From: Bacteroidota bacterium
GTDB taxonomy: Bacteria; Bacteroidota; Bacteroidia; Bacteroidales; F082
NCBI GenBank assembly: GCA_009773165.1
Contig: WOUZ01000001.1
Coordinates: forward strand, 186,001 to 250,000
Direction of reading: 5' to 3'
Length of the DNA: 64,000 nucleotides
How positions within the stretch are numbered: the first letter of the stretch is position 1; every line of letters starts with the position of its first letter. Below are positions 15,789 to 26,676 of the stretch, in pieces. The position numbers and the translations under genes are program-made. The notes beneath the pieces are model-generated. The model had not been told where the DNA came from. It ran no database searches and worked only from the letters and a program-made list of their open reading frames with translations.

Positions 15789-18083
15789 ATGAAAAAGCTG
15801 ATTCAGAAAGCTGGCTGCGTACTGAGTAGTCTTATCGCCTTTGCTGGATTTATCCTGTTGGTTTTGATCCTGTTGTTTCTTTTTATCTCGCCGATAGCAC
15901 ACTGGGCTATTGAAAAATATGCCCCTGAGTACACGGGTAGGAAAGTGGTAATGCGCGATATTTATATCAATCCGCTTACCGGCAGAATGCACATCGAAGG
16001 GTTAAAAGTGATGGAACAAAAAAGCGATCAGTCATTTATTTATGCTGGCCAAACGCATGTGAGATTAAATATTCCAAAGCTGTTTACAGGTTTTTATCAG
16101 GTTGACTCACTCAGCATCGACACCCTGAACGTTCAGGTAATTCAGAACGGGTATGCGTTCAATTTTGATGACCTTATGACAACTTTGTTGGCAGAAGACA
16201 GTATCAGCGCTGAGCCATCTACCGATACCCTTCAATATGTTATCGGCAAAACAAGTTTACAGCATGTTGAATTGGTTTACCTGAATAAATATCCTGAGGT
16301 AAAGCTCGAGTTATCTGATGGCGATGTGCTGATTCCGGAAATTGCCTGGAATAATAACTTGATTCATATTGAAGCCAGAACCATAGTAAATGACGCTGGA
16401 AGTATCGAAGCAGCAATGGATTACAATTTGGCAAACTATGACTATCACCTTGCTTTGCAAGCTACAGAAGTGAGCACAAAACCCTTGTTTCCTTATTTCG
16501 GCGATTACCTCAACAGCACAAAAGCTGAAGGACTTTTCAGTGCAAAGATGCAGTTACATGGCAATATAGATGAGCCTACTTTGATTGCTCTTAAGGGGAA
16601 AATGCAGCTCGATGCCTTTGAGCTAACAGATGCTTACGACGATAAACAGCTGGGATGGAAGCAGTTCTCCATCGAAATCGACTCCATTAACACAAGTGGA
16701 AATCTTTACCGCTTCGACAATATCGTTTTATCCGACCCTTATCTGCTTTTTACACTTACACCAAACGGGGATAACCTGAGTGGATTGATGCGTGTTCCTG
16801 ACACCACTTCGGCACAGCTTCAAACAATAGCCGGCACTGAGGGGACACCTGCAGGAGTTGTAAATCCGTTTGTTATGTTTGCTGAGCTTGTTGGCGAAAT
16901 TGCCGAACAATACTCCAAAAACGAATATGGCATGAACAGGTTTGCCATTGAAAACGGTACAATTGTGTACAATGATTTCCTTACCAATGAGAAGTTTTCA
17001 GTACTATTCGAAAATTTCAATGCTCAGTCAGCAAGTTTCAACGACTCCAGCAAGATGGTAAAATTTGATATCAGCACATTGATGAATCGTTATGGAGATG
17101 TGAAGGCTAAACTGGCTGTTGACAACACGAATTATAAGGATTTCGATCTGAATCTCAACGTCAACAGTTTGACAATGAGCATCTTTAATCCATATACCAA
17201 ATACTATGTCGCACATCCATTCTGGAGAGGCGACATCTCATTCACCAATACAACTTCGGTGAAAGATGGTGCTCTGAAAAGCAATAACCGGCTGATAGTG
17301 AAACAGATTAAGGTGGGCGATAAAATAAAAAGTGATTCAGCCTTCAATATTCCCGTTAAGCTGGCTGTGGCAATTCTCCGCGATAGAAAAGGAAATATTG
17401 ACCTGGAGATCCCCATCGAAGGCAGTTTGAAAGATCCTGATTACAAATGGGGAAAGGCAGCTTTTAAGGTTCTTAAAAACCTTCTTGTCAAGGCGGTAAC
17501 AGCGCCTTTTGATTTATTGGCCCGATCTATAGGAGGAAATCCTGAAGACCTGAAAATGATCACCTTTGATCCGTTACAAGACAGCATCAGTCAATCGCAG
17601 CGTAAAAACCTGGATGCCATGTCAAAAGTGCTGACCGACAAACCTGAAATGACGTTAAAACTTGTCTTTCGCTACAACTCCGGGCTCGAACGCGATGAAA
17701 TGGCTGTGCGTAAAGCGTTGTCGCAATGGATCATAGAAAAAACCAATAACAGCAGCCAAAGTGTTGACGGAAGTCTTCCCGCTGACAGCCTTCGCCTTTA
17801 TTCACCTAACGACAGTCTTTTTGGCCAATGGCTCATCAGCAAAACTAAATTAACGAGTCCAGCAATCAGTCTGCAGGATAAGTGCCTGAAAGTGATTGGC
17901 GGCAAAGAAGCCGCTGATGCTATGGTTGATGAATTAAACAAACAGCGTGATGTGGCAGTTAGTGAATATCTTCAGAAAGCAGGCATAACCACTGACAGAT
18001 TTACCATTATACCCAACCTTGATGAACACCTCAACATGAACACACCACTTCCGGTTTACGATGCCAGTTTTGATGTAAAGTAG
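15789..18083 (+). CDS. DUF748 / AsmA-like envelope protein
   Basis: A 764-residue protein with one N-terminal membrane helix (about 15-38) followed by a long periplasmic part built of repeated beta-strand units. Features of the DUF748 branch of the AsmA/TamB-like group are visible: D-I-Y-I-N-P-L-T-G-R-M-H-I-E-G-L near residue 55, G-L-F-S-A-K-M-Q in the middle, and A-K-L-A-V-D-N-T later. The C-terminal part has F-D-P-L-Q-D-S-I-S-Q-S-Q-R-K-N-L-D, resembling an OmpA-like helix-strand unit, as is usual in DUF748 proteins. AsmA-like proteins are thought to bridge the envelope and move phospholipid, but the role here is inference. It has its own promoter element and no obvious operon partner. Confidence 0.85.
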   Translation: MKKLIQKAGCVLSSLIAFAGFILLVLILLFLFISPIAHWAIEKYAPEYTGRKVVMRDIYINPLTGRMHIEGLKVMEQKSDQSFIYAGQTHVRLNIPKLFTGFYQVDSLSIDTLNVQVIQNGYAFNFDDLMTTLLAEDSISAEPSTDTLQYVIGKTSLQHVELVYLNKYPEVKLELSDGDVLIPEIAWNNNLIHIEARTIVNDAGSIEAAMDYNLANYDYHLALQATEVSTKPLFPYFGDYLNSTKAEGLFSAKMQLHGNIDEPTLIALKGKMQLDAFELTDAYDDKQLGWKQFSIEIDSINTSGNLYRFDNIVLSDPYLLFTLTPNGDNLSGLMRVPDTTSAQLQTIAGTEGTPAGVVNPFVMFAELVGEIAEQYSKNEYGMNRFAIENGTIVYNDFLTNEKFSVLFENFNAQSASFNDSSKMVKFDISTLMNRYGDVKAKLAVDNTNYKDFDLNLNVNSLTMSIFNPYTKYYVAHPFWRGDISFTNTTSVKDGALKSNNRLIVKQIKVGDKIKSDSAFNIPVKLAVAILRDRKGNIDLEIPIEGSLKDPDYKWGKAAFKVLKNLLVKAVTAPFDLLARSIGGNPEDLKMITFDPLQDSISQSQRKNLDAMSKVLTDKPEMTLKLVFRYNSGLERDEMAVRKALSQWIIEKTNNSSQSVDGSLPADSLRLYSPNDSLFGQWLISKTKLTSPAISLQDKCLKVIGGKEAADAMVDELNKQRDVAVSEYLQKAGITTDRFTIIPNLDEHLNMNTPLPVYDASFDVK

Positions 18084-18646
18084 CATTCATAGTGAAGGTT
18101 ACGTAGTTGACTTAATGAAATCCGACAACCTTATTTTTTAGGTAAACAGATAGTTAAAAACATTCGCAAAACAACGATTTCCCGCTGGCTTACTAAGGAA
18201 ATTTGAATAATCGAAATAACCATTTGGCATCACATGTGGAGGCATGCCACCCGTGAATCGATATGTGATACATTTATAATTGTGATTTGGTTAGTGTAGC
18301 TGGGTGAGACTATTTTTTTTTGGCGGAGAATGCCAAACTGTTTGTCGGATTGATTAAGACCTATCCATAATAATTTCCAGGAAACAAGCGTTGTGAAACG
18401 TGTCAATCAAAAACATCTGTATTCAAATGAAGGATAATATCACTCTTTTAAACACCTACCCTCATTTTATAAACCACTTTATTAGTCGCTCGATCTACAG
18501 TTGATCTTTTGAAGGATGAAGAAAAGAAGAACACCAAACTCATGAATTTTTCATTCAACATTATTGCAAAAGCATCGGCTATGTTTATCTTTGTGAGCCG
18601 TTTTGCCAGTTGACGGTCATGATGTTAACAAAACAAGTCGATCCCA
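18084..18646 (+). other. Intergenic region of 563 bp
   Basis: No open frame above about 60 codons with gene-like composition was seen. The last 80 bp contain a strong predicted promoter for the next gene. The rest is AT-rich and holds only a weak short inverted repeat near 18319-18340. Confidence 0.5.
18564..18593 (+). promoter_or_regulatory. Predicted Bacteroidota promoter (TTG-N19-TATCTTTG)
   Basis: A TTG at 18564-18566 is followed after 19 nt by TATCTTTG at 18586-18593. Both the -7 sequence and the spacing match the Bacteroidota housekeeping consensus. The predicted start near 18600 is about 47 bp upstream of the lipoprotein ATG. Confidence 0.65.
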
Positions 18647-19129
18647 ATGAAAAAGTTATCCTTCATTTTGCTTTCCATCTTGCTGTTCACGGCCTGTATA
18701 AAACAAGACCCTCCTGTTGAAGGTTTATATCTTGGCACTTTTGCGGGGCGTTGTATAGTAAATGATGATACTATAAAAATCACGCGTACTGTCTATATCC
18801 AAATTATCAGCTCGTCCGATAAAGAACTCGCTTTGTACCACAGTGAGAATGGCGATTCAGGACTTGAATCCGTCGTGCAACTGGATGGAAAAAATATCAA
18901 TGGGATAATTAAAACCGGGACTTCACGGGGTGGTTATGATGAAACCAATTCATTTTATCTTATTACTCACAAAGACATTGACATTATTGGAAGGTGGGAA
19001 AAATTGGAAGGGGAATATGTAATTACTGGTGGATTTGAATCGATATTTCACTATTATCATACAGGTGATTCTATCAATGCTGATTTTCCTGTCAATGGTT
19101 GGTTTACTATTAAACCCAGAAAAGAATAA
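18647..19129 (+). CDS. Putative lipoprotein, unknown function
   Basis: A 160-residue protein that begins with a good lipoprotein signal: M-K-K-L-S-F-I-L-L-S-I-L-L-F-T-A-C with Cys17. The mature part is rich in beta strands (Y-L-G-T-F-A-G-R-C, I-T-R-T-V-Y-I-Q-I, L-Y-H-S-E-N-G-D-S-G, F-Y-L-I-T-H-K-D), which suggests a small lipocalin-like or beta-sandwich fold. No family is recognised. It has its own promoter and no close neighbour on the same strand. Confidence 0.75.
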   Translation: MKKLSFILLSILLFTACIKQDPPVEGLYLGTFAGRCIVNDDTIKITRTVYIQIISSSDKELALYHSENGDSGLESVVQLDGKNINGIIKTGTSRGGYDETNSFYLITHKDIDIIGRWEKLEGEYVITGGFESIFHYYHTGDSINADFPVNGWFTIKPRKE

Positions 19130-19583
19130 TCTGTTAACAGCTTAAACAATTCATGTTGCTGGTTTTTACTCATCCACTGTCACAAAAAACCCTGTTGAAA
19201 ATTCCACCAAAAGCTGAATACAACTTAAGTAATTGCAATATTGATTGCTGGGATCTTATTTGTATAATTTATCCCAATCATTACTAATCAATATGTTACA
19301 TTGATAATCAACCTCCAATGCTTTAAAACGGAGGAGAATCGGTCATTTGCTGTACGCCCAAATACATGCTGCTTCCTTGTGGCAACATACCCCCCGTTAA
19401 TTGTTGTGATATTATATGTGTCTTTTGGTTCGTGCAGTTAATGAAAACTACCACTGGTTTTGGGTTTGAGCACAGGAGTTGGTCTGCATTTTAAAAATGA
19501 CATTTCCGTCAAAATATTTCCAGACTAAGATATACGATTCATTCTCTGTTATCGTTAATGCTTCAAAATCAAATCATTTCATC
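19130..19583 (+). other. Intergenic region of about 450 bp
   Basis: No convincing gene, RNA or repeat was found. An in-frame ATG at 19479 could extend the downstream membrane protein by 35 residues, but the extension is polar and has no signal features. Confidence 0.45.
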
Positions 19584-21098
19584 ATGAAAAATAAAGTGAC
19601 GCTTTTTCCGGTTTTGTTTAGCACACTGTTGATGAGTTGGCTTTTCTACCTCGAAACAATGGGGCTTAATTTACTTATCTATGAAGCGATTTTGTTGGCA
19701 TGGCTTTTTTTCACCAAACAAATTCCACTTGAGACAAGGGTACAAAAAATAGTTCTTTCCGGCTTTGTGGTCACGGGTATTGCAACTGTATTCATTCATT
19801 CAACTTTCAGTTATGTAGTTCATTATCTGTTATTTATCTTACAGGTTGGGTTGTGGTCGTATCCATTGTTTCGGTCACTTTTACATGCCGGAGCACAGGC
19901 ATTCCTTAACTTTTTTGTGGCTCAATGGAATTTTGGCAGAAACCTTTTCAACCTTCAGCTACGCGGCAAAGATTTTGGATACTATCTCCGCAAAGCCGGC
20001 ATACTCGTTATTCCTTTGATTGTTGTTCTTGTTTTTTTCAGCATCTACCGCACCTCCAATCCGCTATTCGATAAATGGTTTGGCGACACCGGCAAATGGA
20101 TTGCGCAAGCCATCGAAAACTTCTTTAATTATTTAGACACTCCTGTTTTCGTGACACTCTTTTGGAGCTTCGTTTTTAGCAACTTCATCTTTTTTAGAAA
20201 AAGCACAGCATTCATTACCGACGACGACATTCAGGCCAGGGAAGATGCTATCAGAAAACGTCGGATTGGCATACTTGGTTTCAAAACGACCTCTTTAAAA
20301 AATGAATATAAAGCAGCTGTTTTTATGCTGGCCGCTCTGAACCTGCTGTTGCTGGTGATGAATTTCAGCGACATACGTCTGGTTTGGTTTGGCTTCGACT
20401 GGGAAGGTCAGTACCTGAAACAATTTGTACACGAAGGGACCTATTTACTCATCTACTCTATCCTTATTTCGATAGGAATCGTGCTTTACTTTTTCAGGGG
20501 TAATCTCAATTTCTATAAAAAGAACAAGCTTCTTAAAAAGCTGAGCTATGTTTGGCTGGCTCAGAATGCTTTTCTTGCCGTTTCTGTCGGTATGCGCAAT
20601 TATTGGTACATAACCTATTATGCCTTAGCCTATAAGCGCATCGGCGTTTTGTTGTTTTTGATACTTACCATATATGGACTTTACAGCGTTTATCGCAAGA
20701 TTTCGAAACACAAAACGGCCCGGTACCTGTTTCGGGTTAATTTTCAATCATTGCTTATACTGCTCACCTTGAGTTCGTTGATCGACTGGGACACGGCTAT
20801 CGCACGCTATAACTTTTCACATGCAGGAAAATCCTTTGTTCATTTCAGCTTTCTTGTTGATCTATCTGATAAAACACTTCCATACCTCGACAAAAGTCTG
20901 CCTGTGCTAAAACAGATTCAGGAATCGCAAAAAGATTTTCCTTCCGAAAAACACAATTTGCGTCCTGAAGAATACTACGACCAGATTCAGAAACGTAAAA
21001 TCAATTTTCTAGAGGAATGGGAAACCAAGAGCCTTCTGGAGTGGAACTGGCCCGAATACAAAGCTGCGGTCATGCTAAAAAAGCCTCAATCGCCCTGA
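19584..21098 (+). CDS. DUF4173-like polytopic membrane protein
   Basis: I start at the ATG at 19584 (M-K-N-K-V-T-L-F-P), where the first membrane helix begins. The product has about 504 residues and roughly 10-12 hydrophobic segments, with a loop R-T-S-N-P-L-F-D-K-W-F-G-D that is typical of the DUF4173/DUF4153 integral membrane family. The C-terminal about 80 residues are soluble and charged (D-L-S-D-K-T-L-P-Y-L, R-P-E-E-Y-Y-D-Q-I). No function has been established for the family. The gene stands alone between intergenic stretches. Confidence 0.75.
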   Translation: MKNKVTLFPVLFSTLLMSWLFYLETMGLNLLIYEAILLAWLFFTKQIPLETRVQKIVLSGFVVTGIATVFIHSTFSYVVHYLLFILQVGLWSYPLFRSLLHAGAQAFLNFFVAQWNFGRNLFNLQLRGKDFGYYLRKAGILVIPLIVVLVFFSIYRTSNPLFDKWFGDTGKWIAQAIENFFNYLDTPVFVTLFWSFVFSNFIFFRKSTAFITDDDIQAREDAIRKRRIGILGFKTTSLKNEYKAAVFMLAALNLLLLVMNFSDIRLVWFGFDWEGQYLKQFVHEGTYLLIYSILISIGIVLYFFRGNLNFYKKNKLLKKLSYVWLAQNAFLAVSVGMRNYWYITYYALAYKRIGVLLFLILTIYGLYSVYRKISKHKTARYLFRVNFQSLLILLTLSSLIDWDTAIARYNFSHAGKSFVHFSFLVDLSDKTLPYLDKSLPVLKQIQESQKDFPSEKHNLRPEEYYDQIQKRKINFLEEWETKSLLEWNWPEYKAAVMLKKPQSP

Positions 21099-21293
21099 TA
21101 GATTAACTCAAAGTTTCAACTCAAAAAGCCAAATACTTCACTGTATCTTGAAGTTATCAGCTTTGTTTAAAGGCTGAATCTTACCGAAAACTTGTTCAGA
21201 AGGCTATTTTTCATGCTGCAGGGTAAAGTCATTCGAAATAGGTTTATTTTTATGCCGACTTCTATTTTATTGTTGTAAATGAATCCTTTTGTC

Positions 21294-23390
21294 ATGAAAA
21301 AAACACTTTTTTTAGTCCCAATTTTATTGTTTGTGTTGTTTTTACAGGCACAAACACCCAATCTGCTTCTTAAACCTTTCGACACGCCATTTGGTGTTCC
21401 TCCTTTTCAACAGATTGACAATGAGCATTTTCTTCCCGCTTTTGAAGCAGGCATACGTGAAAATAATGCAGAAATTGAATCCATCATCAACAACCCTGCT
21501 CCAGCCAACTTTGAAAACACCATCGTGGCTTACGACCGTTCAGGAGAGATGTTGGGAAGGGTAAGCCCAATTTTTGGAGGACTAAGAGGTGCTAACACCA
21601 ATAAACGGTTGCAGGAAATTGCACGTGAAACAACACCTTTGTTAACCGAACATTACAACAACATCCGTTTCAATCAGCAGCTATTCAACCGTATAAAAGC
21701 CGTTTACGATCAGCGAAACAGCTTGAAGCTCAATGCAGAGCAACTCCTCTTGGTTGAAAAGATTTATGACGATTTTGCACGTAACGGTGCTGCATTACCG
21801 CAGCAACAACGCGATGAGCTGAAGGAACTCAACCAAAAAATGTCGATGCTTTCTCTTAAACTGGGAGAGAACCTTTTGGCTGAAAACAACAACTTCAAAT
21901 TGGTACTTGATAATGAGGCCGATTTAGCCGGATTGCCCGAAGCTGTAGTTTCTGCTGCTGCCGACGAAGCCAAAAAAGCAGGCATGGAAGGAAAATGGGT
22001 GTTCACCCTATCCAAACCAAGCTGGATTCCTTTTCTGCAGTTTTCGGAACGCCGCGACCTTCGCGAAAAGCTATATACGGCCTACATACAACGCGGTGAT
22101 AACGACAATGAAACAGATAATAAAGCACCGTTCCTCGAATTGATTGAACTTCGCCAGAAAATGGCTCAATTGCTTGGATATAAGAATTTTGCTGAATATT
22201 TTATTTCTGATCAAATGGCTGAGACACCTGAAAATGTGTATGCATTTTTGTACAAGGTTTGGGAGCCATCTATTCAGCGGGCTAAAACAGAACGCGATGA
22301 ACAACAGGCCATTATCGACAAAAATGGTGGCAGCTTCAAGTTGGCTTCATGGGATTGGTGGTATTATTCCGAAATCGTTCGTAAAGAGAAATTCGACCTC
22401 AACGAAGACGAAATAAAGCCCTACTTCTCGATCGAAAATGTGAGAAAAGGTTCTTTTTTACTGGCAACGAAACTTTTCGGAATTACCTTTGAAAAAAGGT
22501 TTGACATCCCTGTTTACCATCCTGAAGCAGAAGCCTTTGAAGTGTTTGATAAGGACAAAACCCATTTAGGTATCTTGTATATCGACCCCCATCCGCGTGC
22601 CTCAAAACGTGGTGGCGCATGGTGTGGAACTTATCGCAACGGAAGCTATGACGAAAATGGAAAGAAAATTTACCCTGTCGTCACAATGGTGATGAACTTT
22701 ACCCCTTCTGTTGGTGAACAGCCAGCTTTGTTAAGTTGGGACGAAACACGCACCTACTTCCATGAGTTCGGACATGCACTGCACAACCTCTTCGCCGATG
22801 GTCACTACAACCGCACAAGCCGTTCAGTGCCACGCGATTTTGTTGAGCTCCCTTCACAGATCATGGAAAACTGGGCCGGAGAACCCGAACTTCTGAAAGA
22901 ATACGCTTTTCATTACCTCACAGGCGAAGTGATCCCCGTTGCGCTTGTCGAAAAACTCAACAAAGCTGCCATGTTTAATCAGGGATTTGAAAATGCAGAA
23001 TACCTCTCGGCAGCCATACTCGACCTCGATTGGCACACATTGAATGTGAATGCATCAACAGATGTCAACGCATTTGAAAAATCAACCCTTAACAGAATCG
23101 GCCTGATCGACGAGATCGTCCCACGCTACCGAACCGCTAATTTCGGACATATCCACAGCCCCGGTTATGCCGCCGGCTATTATGTTTACAGGTGGGCAGG
23201 AGTGCTTGACGCTGATGCTTTCATGGCTTTCAAATCATCGGGAGATTTATTTAATCAGGAAATGGCTGCCAAATTCAGGAAATATGTTCTTGCAGGTAAT
23301 GCCTGGTACGAAGGAATGGACGCTTATGTAAAATTCAGAGGTGCAGAGCCTTCTATTGAGCCTTTCCTTATTCGCAGCGGACTGAAATAA
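21294..23390 (+). CDS. M3 family metallopeptidase (peptidyl-dipeptidase Dcp type)
   Basis: From the ATG at 21294 (M-K-K-T-L-F-L, a signal peptide ending L-Q-A-Q) the protein has about 698 residues; an ATG at 21279 adds five. It has the M3 zinc motif F-H-E-F-G-H-A-L-H at about residues 490-494 and the third-ligand segment R-D-F-V-E-L-P-S-Q-I-M-E-N-W about 25 residues later, as in Dcp. The C-terminal S-P-G-Y-A-A-G-Y-Y-V-Y substrate-binding motif is also present. It should remove dipeptides from the C-terminus of peptides. The signal peptide places it in the periplasm, unlike cytoplasmic E. coli Dcp. It lies 130 bp upstream of leuS with an apparent promoter in between. Confidence 0.94.
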   Translation: MKKTLFLVPILLFVLFLQAQTPNLLLKPFDTPFGVPPFQQIDNEHFLPAFEAGIRENNAEIESIINNPAPANFENTIVAYDRSGEMLGRVSPIFGGLRGANTNKRLQEIARETTPLLTEHYNNIRFNQQLFNRIKAVYDQRNSLKLNAEQLLLVEKIYDDFARNGAALPQQQRDELKELNQKMSMLSLKLGENLLAENNNFKLVLDNEADLAGLPEAVVSAAADEAKKAGMEGKWVFTLSKPSWIPFLQFSERRDLREKLYTAYIQRGDNDNETDNKAPFLELIELRQKMAQLLGYKNFAEYFISDQMAETPENVYAFLYKVWEPSIQRAKTERDEQQAIIDKNGGSFKLASWDWWYYSEIVRKEKFDLNEDEIKPYFSIENVRKGSFLLATKLFGITFEKRFDIPVYHPEAEAFEVFDKDKTHLGILYIDPHPRASKRGGAWCGTYRNGSYDENGKKIYPVVTMVMNFTPSVGEQPALLSWDETRTYFHEFGHALHNLFADGHYNRTSRSVPRDFVELPSQIMENWAGEPELLKEYAFHYLTGEVIPVALVEKLNKAAMFNQGFENAEYLSAAILDLDWHTLNVNASTDVNAFEKSTLNRIGLIDEIVPRYRTANFGHIHSPGYAAGYYVYRWAGVLDADAFMAFKSSGDLFNQEMAAKFRKYVLAGNAWYEGMDAYVKFRGAEPSIEPFLIRSGLK

Positions 23391-23478
23391 ATCCTTTTGA
23401 CCTTAGCGCATGTTTCGTGCCTGAAACCATCTTTGGTTCAGATTGTATGTATATGCCCGACTGTGTCCCTCTTTTTGT

Positions 23479-23486
23479 TAATTTCG
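23479..23486 (+). promoter_or_regulatory. Possible leuS -7 element
   Basis: TAATTTCG matches TAnnTTTG at seven of eight positions, 35 bp upstream of the leuS ATG. No good -33 element is visible, so the call is tentative. Confidence 0.35.
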
Positions 23487-23507
23487 CGGCCTCATTTCAA
23501 TTTATTT

Positions 23508-23512
23508 AGGAG
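23508..23512 (+). promoter_or_regulatory. Shine-Dalgarno site of leuS
   Basis: AGGAG lies nine bases before the ATG at 23522. Such a clear site is uncommon in Bacteroidota and fixes the leuS start. Confidence 0.6.
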
Positions 23513-23521
23513 TCGTTTCAC

Positions 23522-26500
23522 ATGGATTACAATTTCTCGGAAGTCGAAAAAAAATGGCAGGATTACTGGCGCAGCAACAAAGTATATAAGGTTGATATTG
23601 ACCATGCCAGACCAAAATTTTATGTCCTTGACATGTTTCCTTACCCCTCGGGAGCAGGACTACATGTTGGACATCCGCTTGGATACATTGCATCAGATAT
23701 TTACGCGCGTTACAAACGCATGAAGGGTTTTAATGTGTTACACCCAATGGGCTATGATGCCTATGGCCTTCCTGCTGAGCAATATGCCATTCAAACCGGG
23801 ACACATCCTGCGATAACAACAGATAAAAATATCGAACGCTACCGCGAACAACTTGATAAAATTGGCTTCTCATTCGACTGGGACAGAGAGGTAAAAACCT
23901 GTGATCCTGCATATTACAAATGGACACAGTGGACGTTTATCCAGCTTTTTCACTCTTGGTACAACAAAAAAACCAATAAAGCTGAAAAGATTGAGGCTCT
24001 TATAAAAATCTTTGAAGGAGAAGGAAATGGCGCGGCAGAAGCTGTCTGTTCCGAAACAAAACTGTTTTCGGCTGCGCAATGGAATACCATGAATGAACAG
24101 CAGCAGCAAGAGATTCTAATGAATTACCGCCTTGCCTATCTTGCTGATTCCATGGTAAACTGGTGTCCTGCCCTTGGTACGGTTCTGGCAAATGATGAAG
24201 TGAGCGAAGGCCTTTCCGTTCGTGGCGGACATCCCGTTGAGCGGAAATCAATGAAAAACTGGTTGCTTCGCATCACCGCTTATTCCGACAAGCTGCTTGC
24301 CGGCCTCGAAACCATCGACTGGAGCGAATCGCTGAAAGATATTCAACGTAACTGGATTGGAAAGTCAACGGGAGGCTCACTCTCTTTCAAACTTGGCGGA
24401 AGCGAGCACTCAATCGAGGTGTTTACTACCCGTCCCGACACCATCTTTGGTGCAACTTTTATGGTACTTGCGCCGGAGCACGAGCTGGTGAGCCTCATTA
24501 CCAGTCATGAACAAAAAAAAGAAGTTGAAGCCTATGTTCAACGAACCAAAAACAGGTCGGAGCGCGAGCGTATAGCCGAAGTTAAAAAAGTAAGCGGAGC
24601 TTTTACGGGTGCTTATGCCCTGAATCCTTTTACCGGCACAGAAATACCTGTCTGGATTGCCGATTATGTTTTGATGGGCTATGGAACAGGAGCTATTATG
24701 GCAGTTCCGGCACACGACAGCCGCGACTTTGCTTTTGCAAAATATTTTAAACTACCTGTGATACAGGTGATTAAGAAAGAAGGTGAAGAACTTTCAGACC
24801 CGGCAACATGGGATGAATCCTATGACTCAAAAGAAGGTGTTGCGGTAAACTCAGGTTTCATCAACGGGTTATCGGTAAAAGAAGCCATAAGTGCTGTTGT
24901 TGCCGAGTCGGAGAAACGTGGTATTGGCACTGCCCGGATCAATTTCAGGCTAAGAGATGCCATTTTCAGCCGTCAACGCTATTGGGGCGAACCCTTCCCT
25001 GTTTATTACAAAGATGGCATGCCTTATACGCTTGATGAAAAAGACCTGCCACTCGAGCTGCCTCCTGTGGATGCTTTCCTGCCCACAGAAACAGGCGAGC
25101 CGCCTTTGGCACGTGCGCACAACTGGAAAACAAAAGAAGGTTATCCTTTGGAAACCAATACGATGCCTGGCTTCGCAGGATCAAGCGGTTATTACCTGCG
25201 TTATATGGACGCCACCAACAGCGAAAGCTATTTCTCGGCAGAAGCAGTAAATTACTGGGAAAATGTTGACCTCTACATGGGAGGTGCGGAACATGCGACC
25301 GGACATTTGATCTATGCGCGCTTCTGGAATATGTTTCTCTTTGATATCGGCATGGCTGTCAAGGAAGAACCATTCAAAAAGCTTATCAACCAGGGGATGA
25401 TTCAAGGAAGGTCAAGCTTTGTTTACCGCGTCAATTTAGAAAAGATGGCCGAATACCTGATGTGGGAAAGACTCAGGGACCGAAAAACAGGGGTGCTCTT
25501 TGAAAAAGACTTCCGCGATGGAAATCGTAAATTCGATTTTTACAGCGCTGAGGCTAAGCTTATTATTGAGATCAAAGGACAAAAATCTCTTGAAAAGTTA
25601 GTGCATCCTTATGAAGATTATTGCCGTGAGCGGGGATTGAAGATGCTGCTGATTCCCATCCGTGACTTTTTTAACATGGACGAAGTGATGGACCGCGTAA
25701 ACCGCGCCCTTAAAGGAGAGGATGTTCCGGCTCTTATCGAAAAAGAACCCATGAAGCCCGTCCCTGTTTATATCTCAAAAAATTACCCGGGACGCGAATT
25801 CTACACCGAGGCCATTCATGTGGATGTTAATCTGGTTCATAACGATGTGCTTGATACTGAAGCATTCCGCAACTGGCAACCGCATTTGGCTGATTCTAAA
25901 TTTATTCTTGAAGACGGAAAATATATTTGCGGATGGGAAGTGGAAAAGATGTCGAAATCGAAGTACAATGTACAAAATCCCGATGACCTGATTGAACGTT
26001 ATGGGGCTGACACACTTCGGTTATACGAAATGTTTCTTGGGCCGGTAGAGCAGTCAAAGCCTTGGGACACACAAGGTATTGAAGGTGTTTTCAGGTTTAT
26101 ACGCAAATTCTGGCGTTTGTTTCACGATGAAAGCAATGATTTCCAGCTTTCGGACGAAACTCCAAATGAAAAGGAACTGAAGGTATTGCATAAAACCATC
26201 CGGAAAATCGAAGACGATATCGAGCGGTTTTCATTCAACACCGCAGTATCAGCTTTCATGATCTGCACCAACGAACTTTCGGAACTGAAATGTAACAAAC
26301 GGGCGATCCTCGAGCCACTCAGCGTGCTCATTTCGCCCTATGCACCGCATATTGCCGAGGAATTGTGGCATCTCTGCGGTCATGAAGGTTCGGTTGTAAA
26401 GCAACCATTCCCCGTATGTGAGGCACAATACCTGGTTGAGAACAGTTTCACCTATCCTGTTTCTTTCAACGGGAAAACGCGTTTCAAGCTTGAGTTACCA

Positions 26501-26629
26501 GCAGATTTCACTGTTGCAGAGATCGAAAAAGCTGCCCTGGAGTCGGAAGAAGCACAAAAATGGATCGAAGGGAAACAAATTCGTAAAATGATCGTTGTAC
26601 CTCAACGCATCATCAATATTGTAGTATGA
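23522..26629 (+). CDS. leuS: Leucine--tRNA ligase with an inserted PD-(D/E)XK-like domain
   Basis: A 1,035-residue class I synthetase that charges tRNA-Leu. The HIGH motif is H-V-G-H at 48-51 within P-Y-P-S-G-A-G-L, and the KMSKS motif is at 809-813. The editing domain (T-T-R-P-D-T-I-F-G) and the tRNA-binding C-terminal helices are present. Between F-V-Y-R at 633-636 and the conserved I-H-V-D-V-N at 765-770 there is an extra block of about 120 residues not expected in a minimal LeuRS. It contains R-K-F-D-F-Y-S (D672), then I-I-E-I-K-G (E683, K685), the spacing of a PD-(D/E)XK/DUF559-type nuclease core. The synthetase assignment is certain; nuclease activity is inference. It overlaps or abuts the DUF3108 gene. 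Confidence 0.97.
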   Translation: MDYNFSEVEKKWQDYWRSNKVYKVDIDHARPKFYVLDMFPYPSGAGLHVGHPLGYIASDIYARYKRMKGFNVLHPMGYDAYGLPAEQYAIQTGTHPAITTDKNIERYREQLDKIGFSFDWDREVKTCDPAYYKWTQWTFIQLFHSWYNKKTNKAEKIEALIKIFEGEGNGAAEAVCSETKLFSAAQWNTMNEQQQQEILMNYRLAYLADSMVNWCPALGTVLANDEVSEGLSVRGGHPVERKSMKNWLLRITAYSDKLLAGLETIDWSESLKDIQRNWIGKSTGGSLSFKLGGSEHSIEVFTTRPDTIFGATFMVLAPEHELVSLITSHEQKKEVEAYVQRTKNRSERERIAEVKKVSGAFTGAYALNPFTGTEIPVWIADYVLMGYGTGAIMAVPAHDSRDFAFAKYFKLPVIQVIKKEGEELSDPATWDESYDSKEGVAVNSGFINGLSVKEAISAVVAESEKRGIGTARINFRLRDAIFSRQRYWGEPFPVYYKDGMPYTLDEKDLPLELPPVDAFLPTETGEPPLARAHNWKTKEGYPLETNTMPGFAGSSGYYLRYMDATNSESYFSAEAVNYWENVDLYMGGAEHATGHLIYARFWNMFLFDIGMAVKEEPFKKLINQGMIQGRSSFVYRVNLEKMAEYLMWERLRDRKTGVLFEKDFRDGNRKFDFYSAEAKLIIEIKGQKSLEKLVHPYEDYCRERGLKMLLIPIRDFFNMDEVMDRVNRALKGEDVPALIEKEPMKPVPVYISKNYPGREFYTEAIHVDVNLVHNDVLDTEAFRNWQPHLADSKFILEDGKYICGWEVEKMSKSKYNVQNPDDLIERYGADTLRLYEMFLGPVEQSKPWDTQGIEGVFRFIRKFWRLFHDESNDFQLSDETPNEKELKVLHKTIRKIEDDIERFSFNTAVSAFMICTNELSELKCNKRAILEPLSVLISPYAPHIAEELWHLCGHEGSVVKQPFPVCEAQYLVENSFTYPVSFNGKTRFKLELPADFTVAEIEKAALESEEAQKWIEGKQIRKMIVVPQRIINIVV

Positions 26630-26676
26630 GTTTAACATCGGAAAAAGCTGGAGTTGCCCACCTTTGCAACAATTAC

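Noticed and set aside
23397-23723. Open frame between the M3 peptidase and leuS genes
   Set aside because: It overlaps the start of leuS in another frame, and the leuS frame has a Shine-Dalgarno site and full family similarity.
23985-24140. Extra segment in the N-terminal half of LeuRS, around residues 155-205
   Set aside because: This looks like the ordinary Bacteroidota LeuRS insertion before the editing domain, unlike the nuclease-like block near residue 640.
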